A stretch of 41,484 nucleotides of DNA, from assembly GCA_003233305.1 (NCBI GenBank), contig QILI01000118.1:1-41484 (forward strand), in the 5' to 3' direction. Position 1 is the stretch's first letter, and each line of letters begins with the position of its first letter. Of this stretch, positions 15,257 through 24,104 are shown piece by piece. This stretch comes from Mizugakiibacter sp. (GTDB lineage: Bacteria; Pseudomonadota; Gammaproteobacteria; Xanthomonadales; Rhodanobacteraceae). The position numbers and the translations under genes are program-made. A model generated the notes under the pieces. That model ran no database searches. It was not told where the DNA came from and saw only the letters and a program-made list of their open reading frames with translations.

Positions 15257-16321
15257 ATGAACGAGGACCTGACTTCACCAGGTAACACGCCACATAGCCT
15301 CCCATCACGACGCCGTTTACACATGACCGATATCGCCCGGCTGGCTGGGGTGTCTGCCTCTACGGTGTCGCGTGCTCTCAATGGCAGCCCCCTGATCAGC
15401 GACGAGACCCGCATCCGTATTGCGGAGCTCGCCCGTTCCCTGAACTACACTGTACACACCGCTGCGCGCAACCTGCGTTCGGGCAACAATCGCACCATCG
15501 CCGTGGTGGTGCCGTATCAAACCCCGACTAGACAGCACATTTCTGATCCATTTTTTCTCGGCATGCTCGGGAGTCTGGCCGATAGTCTGACCGACCAGGG
15601 CTACGACATGTTGTTGTCACGTGTGGATGCCGAACATTTGGTTGAGGCAGCGCAACTGTATGAGTCCGGTCGCGTCGCGGGAATCATCCTGATCGGTCAG
15701 TGGCACCATCACGATCAGCTCAACGAACTGGCGGTGAAAAACATTCCGCTGGCTGTATGGGGCGCCCTGTTACCACGTCAGCTCTACTGCACAGTCGGCA
15801 GTGACAACCTTGAAGGAGGCAAGCTGGCAACTGGACACCTTCTGGAATCTGGCCGACGCAGAATTGCTTTCTTTGGTGATATTGCTTTCCCAGAAGTTGC
15901 CCAGCGTTACCAAGGCTATCTACAAGCTCATCAGCAATTCGGCCTGCAGCCTCCTTCAGAGCTGCTGGTGAAGACTCCCTTCCTCGCTGCAGGGGTACGG
16001 GAAATCGTTACCTATCTGCTCATCCACAAGCATGGCTTTGATGCCGTGTTTGCTTGCAGTGATCTGCTGGCCATGACTGTAATCAGTACCTTAGGAAAGC
16101 ATGGTCTGGCTATACCTCATGATGTAGCCGTGGTGGGCTACGACGATATTGCTTTGTCTGAGTACTTTCCACCTTCTCTGAGCACCGTACGGCAGCCACT
16201 CGAGAAAGGTGGCCAGATGCTGGTCAACATTCTGCTACAGCAACTGGCCGGCACCCAACGACCGCAATCGGTAGTGCTGCCCACCCAGTTGATCGTGCGC
16301 GAAAGCAGCCAATTGGACTAG
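15257..16321 (+). CDS. suxR: LacI-family regulator of sucrose uptake
   Basis: The 354-residue product has a LacI helix-turn-helix (MTDIARLAGVSASTVSRALN, about residues 23-42) and hinge helix (AARNLRSGNNR). A periplasmic-binding-protein-like sugar domain follows, beginning TIAVVVPYQTPTR and ending with VGYDDIALSEYFPPSLSTVR. It should repress the sux genes until sugar binds. The start at 15257 gives a 22-residue extension. An ATG at 15323 directly before the HTH is possible, since many LacI proteins begin there. Two matching palindromes, one upstream of this gene and one upstream of the receptor gene, support its target sites. The symbol follows the Xanthomonas sux locus by gene content. Confidence 0.85.
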   Translation: MNEDLTSPGNTPHSLPSRRRLHMTDIARLAGVSASTVSRALNGSPLISDETRIRIAELARSLNYTVHTAARNLRSGNNRTIAVVVPYQTPTRQHISDPFFLGMLGSLADSLTDQGYDMLLSRVDAEHLVEAAQLYESGRVAGIILIGQWHHHDQLNELAVKNIPLAVWGALLPRQLYCTVGSDNLEGGKLATGHLLESGRRRIAFFGDIAFPEVAQRYQGYLQAHQQFGLQPPSELLVKTPFLAAGVREIVTYLLIHKHGFDAVFACSDLLAMTVISTLGKHGLAIPHDVAVVGYDDIALSEYFPPSLSTVRQPLEKGGQMLVNILLQQLAGTQRPQSVVLPTQLIVRESSQLD

Positions 16322-16744
16322 CAGACCCCGACAAGTCCTGACCATAAATCGACCAGACGTGTTGATTGAATTGCTACAAGCTGTCCTTAAGTACCAAAAA
16401 TGAAGCTGAAAACATCATTTTTTATCGTGCAGCACAGCATTTATCGTTTTCCTAAGCACTACTTCGGGGCTTCCAACACCCCGACTGTTTTTGCCACCAA
16501 GCCTGCTATAGCCGGATCTACGACCGTCGTAAGCAGCCTGTGAACGGGCCCAGCTTTGCAAACCTTAAATAAATGTTGCAATGCAGATTGCAATCGATTG
16601 CATAATTAGGGAAAGTATACCTTGCGCTCAGGGGAATTTAACCTATGCGTTACCAAGTGTTCTGAATGCCACACTAGAAAGACCGCTACTCGGAGCATGG
16701 TTAGATGGCCGGCACCTACCGGTTACCCATTAAACGGAGGCCAT
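16322..16744 (+). promoter_or_regulatory. Intergenic region with LacI operator (16589-16602) and sux promoter
   Basis: The perfect palindrome TGCAATCGATTGCA (16589-16602) lies between a possible -35 TTGCAA (16576-16581) and -10 CATAAT (16601-16606), overlapping the latter, so a bound regulator would block RNA polymerase. A ribosome site GGAGG (16737-16741) precedes the receptor ATG. A short open frame at 16622-16744 is in phase with the receptor but lacks signal-peptide character, so it is treated as leader. No gene is seen in the first 250 bases. Confidence 0.7.
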
Positions 16745-19267
16745 ATGAAATCGAATGCACTGAAAAGAAATACTTTGGCGATCGCCATATCGCTGGCTTG
16801 CCTACCCTTGGCGGCCTTGGCTCAGCAGACTGCTAACAACTCTGGCCCGGCACCGCAAAAAACCAGCGAAACCAAACAGGCTGTACCGAAGAAAGCGGTT
16901 AGCCTGAGTCAGATCATTGTTACCGCTTCACCCGCTGCGGTAACTAAGATGGGATCAAGCATCTCGGTCAGTACGCTTGGTCCTCAGCAGATCAGCAGCT
17001 CAGGGCTAACCACTCCAGCCGGCATTCTCCGTGACATCCCCGGCATTCGTGCCGAGGCGTCGGGTGGCGCGGGTAATGCCAATATCTCGGTACGTGGCCT
17101 CCCCGAAACTACCGGCGGCGGAAAATTCGTACAATGGCAGATCAATGGCATGCCGGTTCTGGAATTCGGTGACATCGCCTTCGCGACACCGGATACCTTT
17201 CTGCGCCCCGACTACAACCTCAAGCGCGTCACGGTCGTGCGCGGGGGCTCGTCCTCAGTCTTTGCCAGCAATGCTCCGGGTGCCGTCATCAACTTCATCA
17301 CCAAGACTGGAAGGGAAAAGGGTGGCAGTATCGGACTGACATACGGTCTCGGTAATTACAATACACAGCGGCTCGATTTCGACTACGGCGGCCCCCTTTC
17401 CAGCACCACACGCTTCCATGTGGGCGGGTTTATCCATAGTGGCCAGGGTCCCAAACCTGTGGGCTACACCGCCCAATCCGGTGCCCAGTTGATGGGTAAC
17501 GTCACCCACGACATCAACGGTGGTTTCCTGCGCCTCAGCTTTCAGTACCTGAACGACAAGGAGCCAGTATATCTGCCGGTGCCGATGTACATCCGCGGCA
17601 GCAACAGCAACCCGAGCATCAGCGCCATTCCTGGGTTCGGCATCCAGAGTGGGGCCATGCAGACTCCCTACTGGTTGTCGGATCTTTCCGTCAACAGCAA
17701 CGGCAATTCAGTCGTTACCGATCTCGCCAATGGCTACCACTCGATTGTCAAGGCAATCGGTGGAGAAGGGAATTTCACATTATCCAGTGGCTGGAAGCTG
17801 CATGAACAGTTCCGATTCGCCTCGAACTCCGGAGACTTTGTCGGACCGTACCCGGCCGAAGTCAACACGGCGCAAAACCTGGCAACATCCATCGGCGGTC
17901 CTGGCGCAACGCTCAGCTACGCCACCGGCCCGAACAAGGGCATGGTCATCACCAATCCTGCCACGCTAGCGGGTAACGGCCTGGCCACACGTGTACACCT
18001 ATTCAACACCTCGTTGCCCAACATGGACAATGCCGCAAACATTCTCACTTTATCGAACAACTACGACACGGCTTCCGGACCCGTGGACGTGCTGTTCGGC
18101 TACTACCGTTCCAAGCAGAATATCGTGCAGGACTGGCACTGGAATACCTACCTGGAGACGGTACAGGGACAAAATGCGCAGCTGCTCAACGTAACTAGCG
18201 CATCTGGACAACTGCTGACCGAGAACGGCCTCGTTGCCTATGGCGAACCTTACTGGGGTAACTGCTGCGCACGTTCGTACAACATCCATTACACGATGTC
18301 CGCACCGTATCTGTCGACAACATGGGAGCCGGGTAACTGGCGTATTGATGCCGGTGTGCGTTTCGACCGTATGCGTGCCAATGGCTGGTATGCAGGATCC
18401 ACTGGAACAGCGGCGATAGACGTCAACCACGATGGGATCATCCAGGTTCCAGAACAAACCGTTCCTGTGGTCAACAATAATGCGACGATGCCAGTCAATT
18501 ACACGGCCACGCACCTTGAGTATTCGATCGGCACCAACTATCTATTCAGCACTAACCTGGCTTTCTTTGCCCGTGCCAGTGATGGCGCGCGATTCAATGC
18601 TGACCGACTGCTGTTCGGTGGTGGTGTCCTGGCAGATGGCAACGCAGCGAACAGTGTCGTGGTCAACGCCGTCAAACAGTACGAGGGGGGCGTCAAATGG
18701 AGCACCCGTCATACCAGTCTGTTCGTGACGGCCTTTTATGCCAAGACCCAGGATACCAATCAGGATGTCACCCGGAACCTGGCGCTGATCAGCCGCCATT
18801 ACACGGCCAAGGGCGTCGAACTGGAGGGTTCGGTGAATTACGGTGGATTGGCCGTCCGGGCTGGCGCCACCTACACCACCTCGCACATCTCTTCTGACCA
18901 GATCACTCCTAGCGATGTGGGTAATACACCACAGCGTCAGGCACACTGGATCTATCAGATCAGTCCGAGTTACGCTTGGTCGAGCCTGCCCCTCACCGTC
19001 GGCGCGACAATCATCGGCACCACTAAGTCTCCGGCAAGTGTAACCAATGGCCTGTACATGCCGGGATTCACCCAGACCAACGTATTCGTGCAATACCGGC
19101 TCAATCAGCAAACGACGGTTTCCTTGCTGGCCAATAATGTTTTCAACACTGTAGGGTTGACCGAAGTCGACCAAAGCCCTGGATCCGTACAGGCTAACGG
19201 TTTGAACACGGCTCGATCCATTCTCCCACGGACGGTGTGGGTGAACCTGCGCTACAACTTCCTCTGA
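16745..19267 (+). CDS. suxA: TonB-dependent outer-membrane receptor for sucrose
   Basis: The 840-residue product starts at an ATG after GGAGG and has a signal peptide (KRNTLAIAISLACLPLAALA, cleavage after ALA). It then has a TonB-box-like SLSQIIVTA, a plug domain (ILRDIPGIRAEASGG, NISVRGLPETTGGGKFVQW, VTVVRGGSSSVFASNAPGAV) and a long beta-barrel ending in aromatic WVNLRYNFL. These receptors import scarce substrates across the outer membrane using TonB energy. Position between a LacI regulator and a GH13 sucrose enzyme, followed by fructokinase and MFS genes, matches the sux carbohydrate-utilisation locus, so sucrose is the likely substrate. The substrate is inferred from context, not from the barrel. 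Confidence 0.87.
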   Translation: MKSNALKRNTLAIAISLACLPLAALAQQTANNSGPAPQKTSETKQAVPKKAVSLSQIIVTASPAAVTKMGSSISVSTLGPQQISSSGLTTPAGILRDIPGIRAEASGGAGNANISVRGLPETTGGGKFVQWQINGMPVLEFGDIAFATPDTFLRPDYNLKRVTVVRGGSSSVFASNAPGAVINFITKTGREKGGSIGLTYGLGNYNTQRLDFDYGGPLSSTTRFHVGGFIHSGQGPKPVGYTAQSGAQLMGNVTHDINGGFLRLSFQYLNDKEPVYLPVPMYIRGSNSNPSISAIPGFGIQSGAMQTPYWLSDLSVNSNGNSVVTDLANGYHSIVKAIGGEGNFTLSSGWKLHEQFRFASNSGDFVGPYPAEVNTAQNLATSIGGPGATLSYATGPNKGMVITNPATLAGNGLATRVHLFNTSLPNMDNAANILTLSNNYDTASGPVDVLFGYYRSKQNIVQDWHWNTYLETVQGQNAQLLNVTSASGQLLTENGLVAYGEPYWGNCCARSYNIHYTMSAPYLSTTWEPGNWRIDAGVRFDRMRANGWYAGSTGTAAIDVNHDGIIQVPEQTVPVVNNNATMPVNYTATHLEYSIGTNYLFSTNLAFFARASDGARFNADRLLFGGGVLADGNAANSVVVNAVKQYEGGVKWSTRHTSLFVTAFYAKTQDTNQDVTRNLALISRHYTAKGVELEGSVNYGGLAVRAGATYTTSHISSDQITPSDVGNTPQRQAHWIYQISPSYAWSSLPLTVGATIIGTTKSPASVTNGLYMPGFTQTNVFVQYRLNQQTTVSLLANNVFNTVGLTEVDQSPGSVQANGLNTARSILPRTVWVNLRYNFL

Positions 19268-19285
19268 GAAGTAATACCGCGACAC

Positions 19286-19317
19286 TGGGCCGGGTTGTCA
19301 TATGTCAACCCGGCCCA
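19286..19317 (+). promoter_or_regulatory. Perfect intercistronic hairpin enclosing the suxB start codon
   Basis: TGGGCCGGGTTG (19286-19297) pairs without mismatch with CAACCCGGCCCA (19306-19317), leaving an eight-base loop TCATATGT that contains the predicted suxB ATG (19302-19304). No U-run follows, so it is not a standard terminator. It may stabilise the receptor mRNA end or lower suxB translation, giving different levels of receptor and enzyme from one transcript. Confidence 0.7.
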
Positions 19318-21302
19318 TCCACCGGCTTAATCAAGTGACCCATACAGCTAACCGTTCACCCGCGGAATTGGCCCGCGTATCTGCATCCATACGTACCGCA
19401 CGTGACGCACTGCTAGAACCGCTCAAGCCTGTATCCCGCGCAATCATGGAACTCCGGTTCAATCATGCGGGAACCGACCTTTGCCTAGCATTAACCAGCT
19501 TATACGGGCAACGGCCCGGTTTTAGTTATTTTCTGCAGCGGCTGATGCACACCGTAGCCGAACAAATATCGGCACGGCCTTCGAGCCTATGTGAGCTCGA
19601 CCTTGAACGCGAGGATCGTCCCGATTGGTTCCTGCATGATCGACTGCTCGGCTACAGTGCCTACGTTGACCGCTTTGGCGGCACCCTCAATGGCATTCGC
19701 GAACGCAGTGATTATCTACGCTCGCTGGGGGTGAACTATCTGCACCTGTTGCCGTTTCTACGCATGCGCCCGGGTGAAAACGACGGTGGTTTTGCCGTGG
19801 AAAACTTCACGGAAATCGAACCCCGTCTGGGTACTATGGCTGATCTGCGCGCCCTATGCACCGACCTGCGCCAGCACCGGATCAGTCTATGCGCCGATTT
19901 CGTACTCAATCACGTGGCCGACAGCCACCCCTGGGCGCGTGCCGCCGCCTCAGGAGACGAGGATTACCGAGCGCGGTTCATGATCTATCCCGACCGCGAG
20001 CAACCTGACAACTACGATCGAACCGCTATAGAGGTGTTTCCACAGACCGTACCCGGCAACTTCACCCGCCACGATGAAGTTGACGGCTGGGTATGGACCA
20101 CGTTTTATCCCTACCAATGGGACCTGAACTACGCCAATCCGCACGTTTTTCTGGACATCACCAAAGCCCTTCTGTACCTGGCTAATGCCGGCGTTGAAGT
20201 ATTCCGGCTGGACTCCGCCCCGTTCCTCTGGAAGCGAGTAGGTACAAGCTGTGTCAATCAACCGGAAGTACACATGATCCTCAAGGCGCTACGGGCCATC
20301 GTGGATCTGGCTGCTCCAGCCGTACTGCTGAAGGCTGAGGCTATTGTCCCGACCCACGACCTGCCGCCTTATCTGGGAGGCGGTGAACATCCTGGGCGGG
20401 AATGCCATCTTGCTTATCACAGCAGCCTGATGGCCAGCGCCTGGGCCAGCCTCGCCGAAGATAATGCAGAACTGGTTCGCGAAGTCTTGTGCAGCACCCC
20501 ATCTGTTCCTGCCAATACCGGCTGGGTCAGTTATGTGCGCTGTCATGATGAGATTGTCTGGAACCTGCTGGGGCCGGATATGGAACAACTGGGCGCCGAT
20601 TTTTCCAAGCGTATTCGTCGTATTGCCAATCGTCTGGAAGGCCACGGTGTTGATGCCTTCGGCCAAGGGATGCCATTCCAATCCGGTACTGACGGCAGTG
20701 TTCGCGGCAGCAACGGCATGACCGCAGCGTTGACAGGCTTCCAACATGCCAGCAACGCTGCCGATCGTAACGCGGCCTTGCAACGCTTCAGACTGCTGTA
20801 TGGTCTGTGCTTTACTATTGGAGCAGTCCCCCTGATTTTCATGGGTGATGAGTTCCTGTTGGGCAACAATGAAAGCCCTGCCGATGCAAGCCGCTGCAAG
20901 GCCGACGGCCGCTGGCTGCAGCGTCCACGTTTCGATCCATCCAGATGTGCACAAACCGGGTTTCCCGACTCCGCTCTGGCCCAGGCCTTTAATTGGTTAC
21001 GCGGCATGGCCGAACAGCGCCGCCAACTGGCAGGTCTGGACCCTCTTGCACCTATTCATCTGCTGGATTGTGAAGATCCAGCAGTACTGCTGTTGCAACG
21101 TGGTGAGCTGTTCCTAGCCATCATGAATTTTTCCGGCCATCCCGTGACTCTGCATCCCCCAGCATGGTCATGCACTGCCCTGGCAGAAGGTTCATGGATC
21201 GATGTACTGGCACCCGTTAGCGGACACCCACCCCTGGATCCAACTGCGGCCACGATTACCCTTGCGCCATGGGCTATGCACTGGTTGCATCGACAGCCAT
21301 GA
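19302..21302 (+). CDS. suxB: GH13 amylosucrase / sucrose hydrolase
   Basis: The 666-residue product has the amylosucrase-type layout. A helical N-terminal domain leads into a GH13 barrel with CADFVLNHVADSHPW (region I) and EVFRLDSAPFLWKR (region II, nucleophile D304). VLLKAEAIVP provides the acid/base E346 and VRCHDEIVW the stabiliser D416. A C-terminal beta domain ends the protein. The YQWDLNYANP block is also typical. The subfamily splits sucrose, releasing fructose and either hydrolysing or transferring the glucosyl unit. Which activity dominates cannot be read from motifs. The predicted start lies in a hairpin loop with no good ribosome site, so the first about 20 residues are uncertain. 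The 3' end overlaps the fructokinase gene by four bases. No signal peptide is visible, suggesting a cytoplasmic enzyme. Confidence 0.88.
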   Translation: MSTRPIHRLNQVTHTANRSPAELARVSASIRTARDALLEPLKPVSRAIMELRFNHAGTDLCLALTSLYGQRPGFSYFLQRLMHTVAEQISARPSSLCELDLEREDRPDWFLHDRLLGYSAYVDRFGGTLNGIRERSDYLRSLGVNYLHLLPFLRMRPGENDGGFAVENFTEIEPRLGTMADLRALCTDLRQHRISLCADFVLNHVADSHPWARAAASGDEDYRARFMIYPDREQPDNYDRTAIEVFPQTVPGNFTRHDEVDGWVWTTFYPYQWDLNYANPHVFLDITKALLYLANAGVEVFRLDSAPFLWKRVGTSCVNQPEVHMILKALRAIVDLAAPAVLLKAEAIVPTHDLPPYLGGGEHPGRECHLAYHSSLMASAWASLAEDNAELVREVLCSTPSVPANTGWVSYVRCHDEIVWNLLGPDMEQLGADFSKRIRRIANRLEGHGVDAFGQGMPFQSGTDGSVRGSNGMTAALTGFQHASNAADRNAALQRFRLLYGLCFTIGAVPLIFMGDEFLLGNNESPADASRCKADGRWLQRPRFDPSRCAQTGFPDSALAQAFNWLRGMAEQRRQLAGLDPLAPIHLLDCEDPAVLLLQRGELFLAIMNFSGHPVTLHPPAWSCTALAEGSWIDVLAPVSGHPPLDPTAATITLAPWAMHWLHRQP

Positions 21303-22300
21303 ACGGATCCAGTGAACCTACCCGGAGCAGCTCACCTGTCATCATTTTCGGAGAAGCGTTGATCGATATTTTCGGAAAGCAGCGGATTCCTGGCGGGGCC
21401 CCCTACAACGTGGCTTGCCACTTGGCAGCCCTGGGTCTGCAGCCCTGGCTGATCACCCGTCTGGGTAAAGACGCAGATGCTACCCACCTGCATAACCAGG
21501 CCGCACACTTTGACCTAGAAACCGGGGGATTCCAGCGTGACCCGCACTATCCAACAGGCCGTGTCGATATCCATGAGGATGCAAGTGGCCATCATTTCAA
21601 GATAGCTCCACAACAAGCCTATGATTTCATCAATGCCAACGAAGCACTGCAGCAACTGCCCGCATACCTGTACATAACGGAACCTGACCCAGCCCCATGG
21701 CTGTATTTCGGCACGCTGGCTTTACGCAGTGCCTATGCCCGGGAGCAGTTTGCACAATTACGCCAGACTCTACGACACCGGGCTTTCGTCGATTTGAATT
21801 GGCGCACAGGACAGATCGATCCAGCCCAAGTGCTGGAACTGCTACAGCATATCGACGTACTCAAGCTCAACGTCGAGGAACTGGCCTTATTGTTGAACTG
21901 GTTCGATTTACCGACCCAAGGTGCTACCCGGCTGCCTGTGAACAGTCAGCAGCGTAAGGAAATCGGTAGCTTGTTGCAGAATACCGGTACGCAACGTCTC
22001 ATCGTGACCTATGGGTCCGAGGGTACCGCTATCTGGAATCAGTGCGGGAATTGTTTAGCCATAGAAGCTGGCATACCGACAACGATCATCGATACAGTCG
22101 GAGCAGGAGATGCCATAGCGGCAATATGGCTCGCTGGACTCAGCTGCAACTGGCCCGAAGTTGTAACCCTGCAACGCGGCAACCACTTTGCCAGCGCAGT
22201 CTGTGCCGTTCGCGGAGCTACCCCGGAGCAACTTGCTTTTTACCATGGCTGGCAGCAACGCTGGAAACTCCCACAACTACCACACCCTCACAGGCAATGA
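21299..22300 (+). CDS. PfkB-family fructokinase
   Basis: The 333-residue product starts at an ATG overlapping the suxB stop as ATGA. It contains VIIFGEALIDIFGKQRIPGG and APYNVACHLAALG at the sugar site, a central VDLNWRTGQIDPAQVLELLQ block, and the signature DTVGAGDAIAAIWLAGL with catalytic D271. PfkB kinases of this form phosphorylate free fructose. Here the substrate would be the fructose released by SuxB. An in-frame extension upstream lies inside suxB and is not used. The four-base overlap implies coupled translation with SuxB. Confidence 0.88.
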   Translation: MNGSSEPTRSSSPVIIFGEALIDIFGKQRIPGGAPYNVACHLAALGLQPWLITRLGKDADATHLHNQAAHFDLETGGFQRDPHYPTGRVDIHEDASGHHFKIAPQQAYDFINANEALQQLPAYLYITEPDPAPWLYFGTLALRSAYAREQFAQLRQTLRHRAFVDLNWRTGQIDPAQVLELLQHIDVLKLNVEELALLLNWFDLPTQGATRLPVNSQQRKEIGSLLQNTGTQRLIVTYGSEGTAIWNQCGNCLAIEAGIPTTIIDTVGAGDAIAAIWLAGLSCNWPEVVTLQRGNHFASAVCAVRGATPEQLAFYHGWQQRWKLPQLPHPHRQ

Positions 22301-22360
22301 GATCCGAACGTAGTCTCACCCGGCTGCGCCTTACCCAACCCAATCCGTAGAGTCGACTCA

Positions 22361-23695
22361 ATGAGAGCACTGAAACCCCGCCTGACCTTTCTACAGATTC
22401 TCAGTATGAATGTGGGTTTTTTTGGTATCCAATTCAGTTTCGGACTGCAACAGAGCAGCATGAGTCCGATCTATAAATACCTCGGTGCCCACGATGCCAT
22501 CCTGCCCCTGCTGTGGCTGGCCGGACCGATCACCGGTCTGATTATCCAGCCGATCGTCGGGGCCGTGAGTGATCGCACTATGACCCGCTGGGGCCGCCGC
22601 CGGCCGTATTTTTTTATCGGTGCGATGATCTGCAGTATCGTCCTGTTTGCTATGCCTTTCAGTCCCGCACTATGGGTAGCGGCAACCCTGCTGTGGGTGC
22701 TCGATGCAGCCAACAATATCACTATGGAACCGTACCGCGCTTTCGTTAGTGACCGTCTCGATCACAGCCAGCACACGCTGGGCTTTCTGACCCAGAGTGC
22801 TTTCACCGGACTCTCGCAAACCCTTGCTTATCTGACCCCGTCACTGTTGATCCTGCTGGGCATGAATGCGACCAATGCGACCTCCTATGGCATCCCGGAA
22901 ACGATTGTCGCCGCGTTTATGATCGGTGGTGTGCTCTCCGTGGTAACGGTGGGCTGGTCAACCTGGACCACACCGGAATTACCGCCCAGCAGTGCAGAGC
23001 TCGAACGCATGCGCACAGTATCGCGCTCTGTGGGGGCCACCGCCCGCGAAATTTATGATGCCTGGGTCGAGATGCCGATCCCGATGCGGCAATTGGCGCT
23101 GATGATGATCTTCCAGTGGTATGCAATGTTCGCCTACTGGCAATACATCCCCATCGCCCTGTCCCACAGCCTGTTCGGTACCACCAATACGCACTCGGCA
23201 GGTTTCACTCAAGCGGTACTCATCAATGGTCAGATCGGCGGTTTCTATAATTTCGTGGCCTTCCTCAGTGCCTTCGCCCTGGTGCCGCTGGCCCGCCGCA
23301 TGGGCATCAAGCACATCCATGCACTCTGCCTGACCGCAGCCGGTGTGGGCATGTTTATGCTGCCATGGATACACAGCCGCTGGTTGCTGCTGCTGCCGAT
23401 GGTCGGCGTGGGTCTGGCCTGGGCCAGCATGATGGGTAATCCGTACGCCATGCTGGCTAGCAGTATTCCGGCTGAACGCAACGGTATCTACATGGGTATA
23501 TTCAACGCGTTTATCGTGTTGCCGATGTTGGTCGAAAGCCTCACCATCCCACTTTTCTACAATCACGGACTCGGTGGCAACCCGGACAACGTGATCCGTT
23601 TAGCGGGGGTATTTCTCGGCATTGCCGCGCTGCTAGTAATGCGAGTACAGGTTTCCATGCCGGACACAAAACCGATCCCGGAGGCTGACTCTTGA
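22361..23695 (+). CDS. suxC: MFS sugar transporter (sucrose-type)
   Basis: The 444-residue product has about twelve hydrophobic segments. The loop 2/3 motif [20 protein letters not shown] is the form found in sucrose/H+ symporters and related GPH-like carriers. It starts [20 protein letters not shown] 60 bases after the fructokinase gene. In the Xanthomonas sux locus the inner-membrane carrier SuxC has the same neighbours. It should move sucrose from periplasm to cytoplasm, completing the path begun by SuxA. Substrate specificity is inferred from context. Confidence 0.85.
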   Translation: MRALKPRLTFLQILSMNVGFFGIQFSFGLQQSSMSPIYKYLGAHDAILPLLWLAGPITGLIIQPIVGAVSDRTMTRWGRRRPYFFIGAMICSIVLFAMPFSPALWVAATLLWVLDAANNITMEPYRAFVSDRLDHSQHTLGFLTQSAFTGLSQTLAYLTPSLLILLGMNATNATSYGIPETIVAAFMIGGVLSVVTVGWSTWTTPELPPSSAELERMRTVSRSVGATAREIYDAWVEMPIPMRQLALMMIFQWYAMFAYWQYIPIALSHSLFGTTNTHSAGFTQAVLINGQIGGFYNFVAFLSAFALVPLARRMGIKHIHALCLTAAGVGMFMLPWIHSRWLLLLPMVGVGLAWASMMGNPYAMLASSIPAERNGIYMGIFNAFIVLPMLVESLTIPLFYNHGLGGNPDNVIRLAGVFLGIAALLVMRVQVSMPDTKPIPEADS

Positions 23696-24104
23696 AACCA
23701 CTGTGCTTATTTTTCTTTACAGTCGGGAGGAACTATCCCGCCCATCCTGACTCAAAATCAGTACACCGGTTTCAGTGACGAACCCAACGATACACATTTT
23801 CACCATAAGATTAAAAAAAGTTGCGGCCCTGGGTCGATACGGAAATCTTCTTGCAGTGCACCATGCTATGGTTAGTGGGTGTGCTGCACACGGCTATTGC
23901 ATCGGGTTGCTGACGGGTCGTGACTCATGATCGACCGATCACTCCAAGCTCTTTGACTTCGTCCATGTTGACCGGACCATACAGAAACTTACGATCAAGG
24001 ACAGCACCCGATCTACACCAAAGTAATTGCCGGTCGTGGTGCCACTCTGCAGTTGAAACCTGAAATCTTATTCCAAGGCATTACTAGGCAGGAGAAAACG
24101 TTCT
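23696..24104. other. Gap between suxC and zwf, probable zwf-operon promoter region
   Basis: No gene is supported in these 409 bases. A small CGGGA...TCCCG hairpin lies near 23724-23740, without a U-run. GGAG at 24091-24094 is the ribosome site of zwf. I looked for the TGCAATCGATTGCA operator here and found only a weak resemblance near 23898 (TTGCATCGGGTTGC), so shared LacI control of the downstream operon is not shown. Confidence 0.4.

Noticed and set aside
16622-16744. N-terminal extension of SuxA
   Set aside because: It would put 41 polar residues before a clear signal peptide, while an ATG with GGAGG just upstream exists at 16745.
23890-23915. LacI-type operator before zwf
   Set aside because: The best stretch, TTGCATCGGGTTGC, keeps only part of one half-site and is not palindromic like the two accepted operators.
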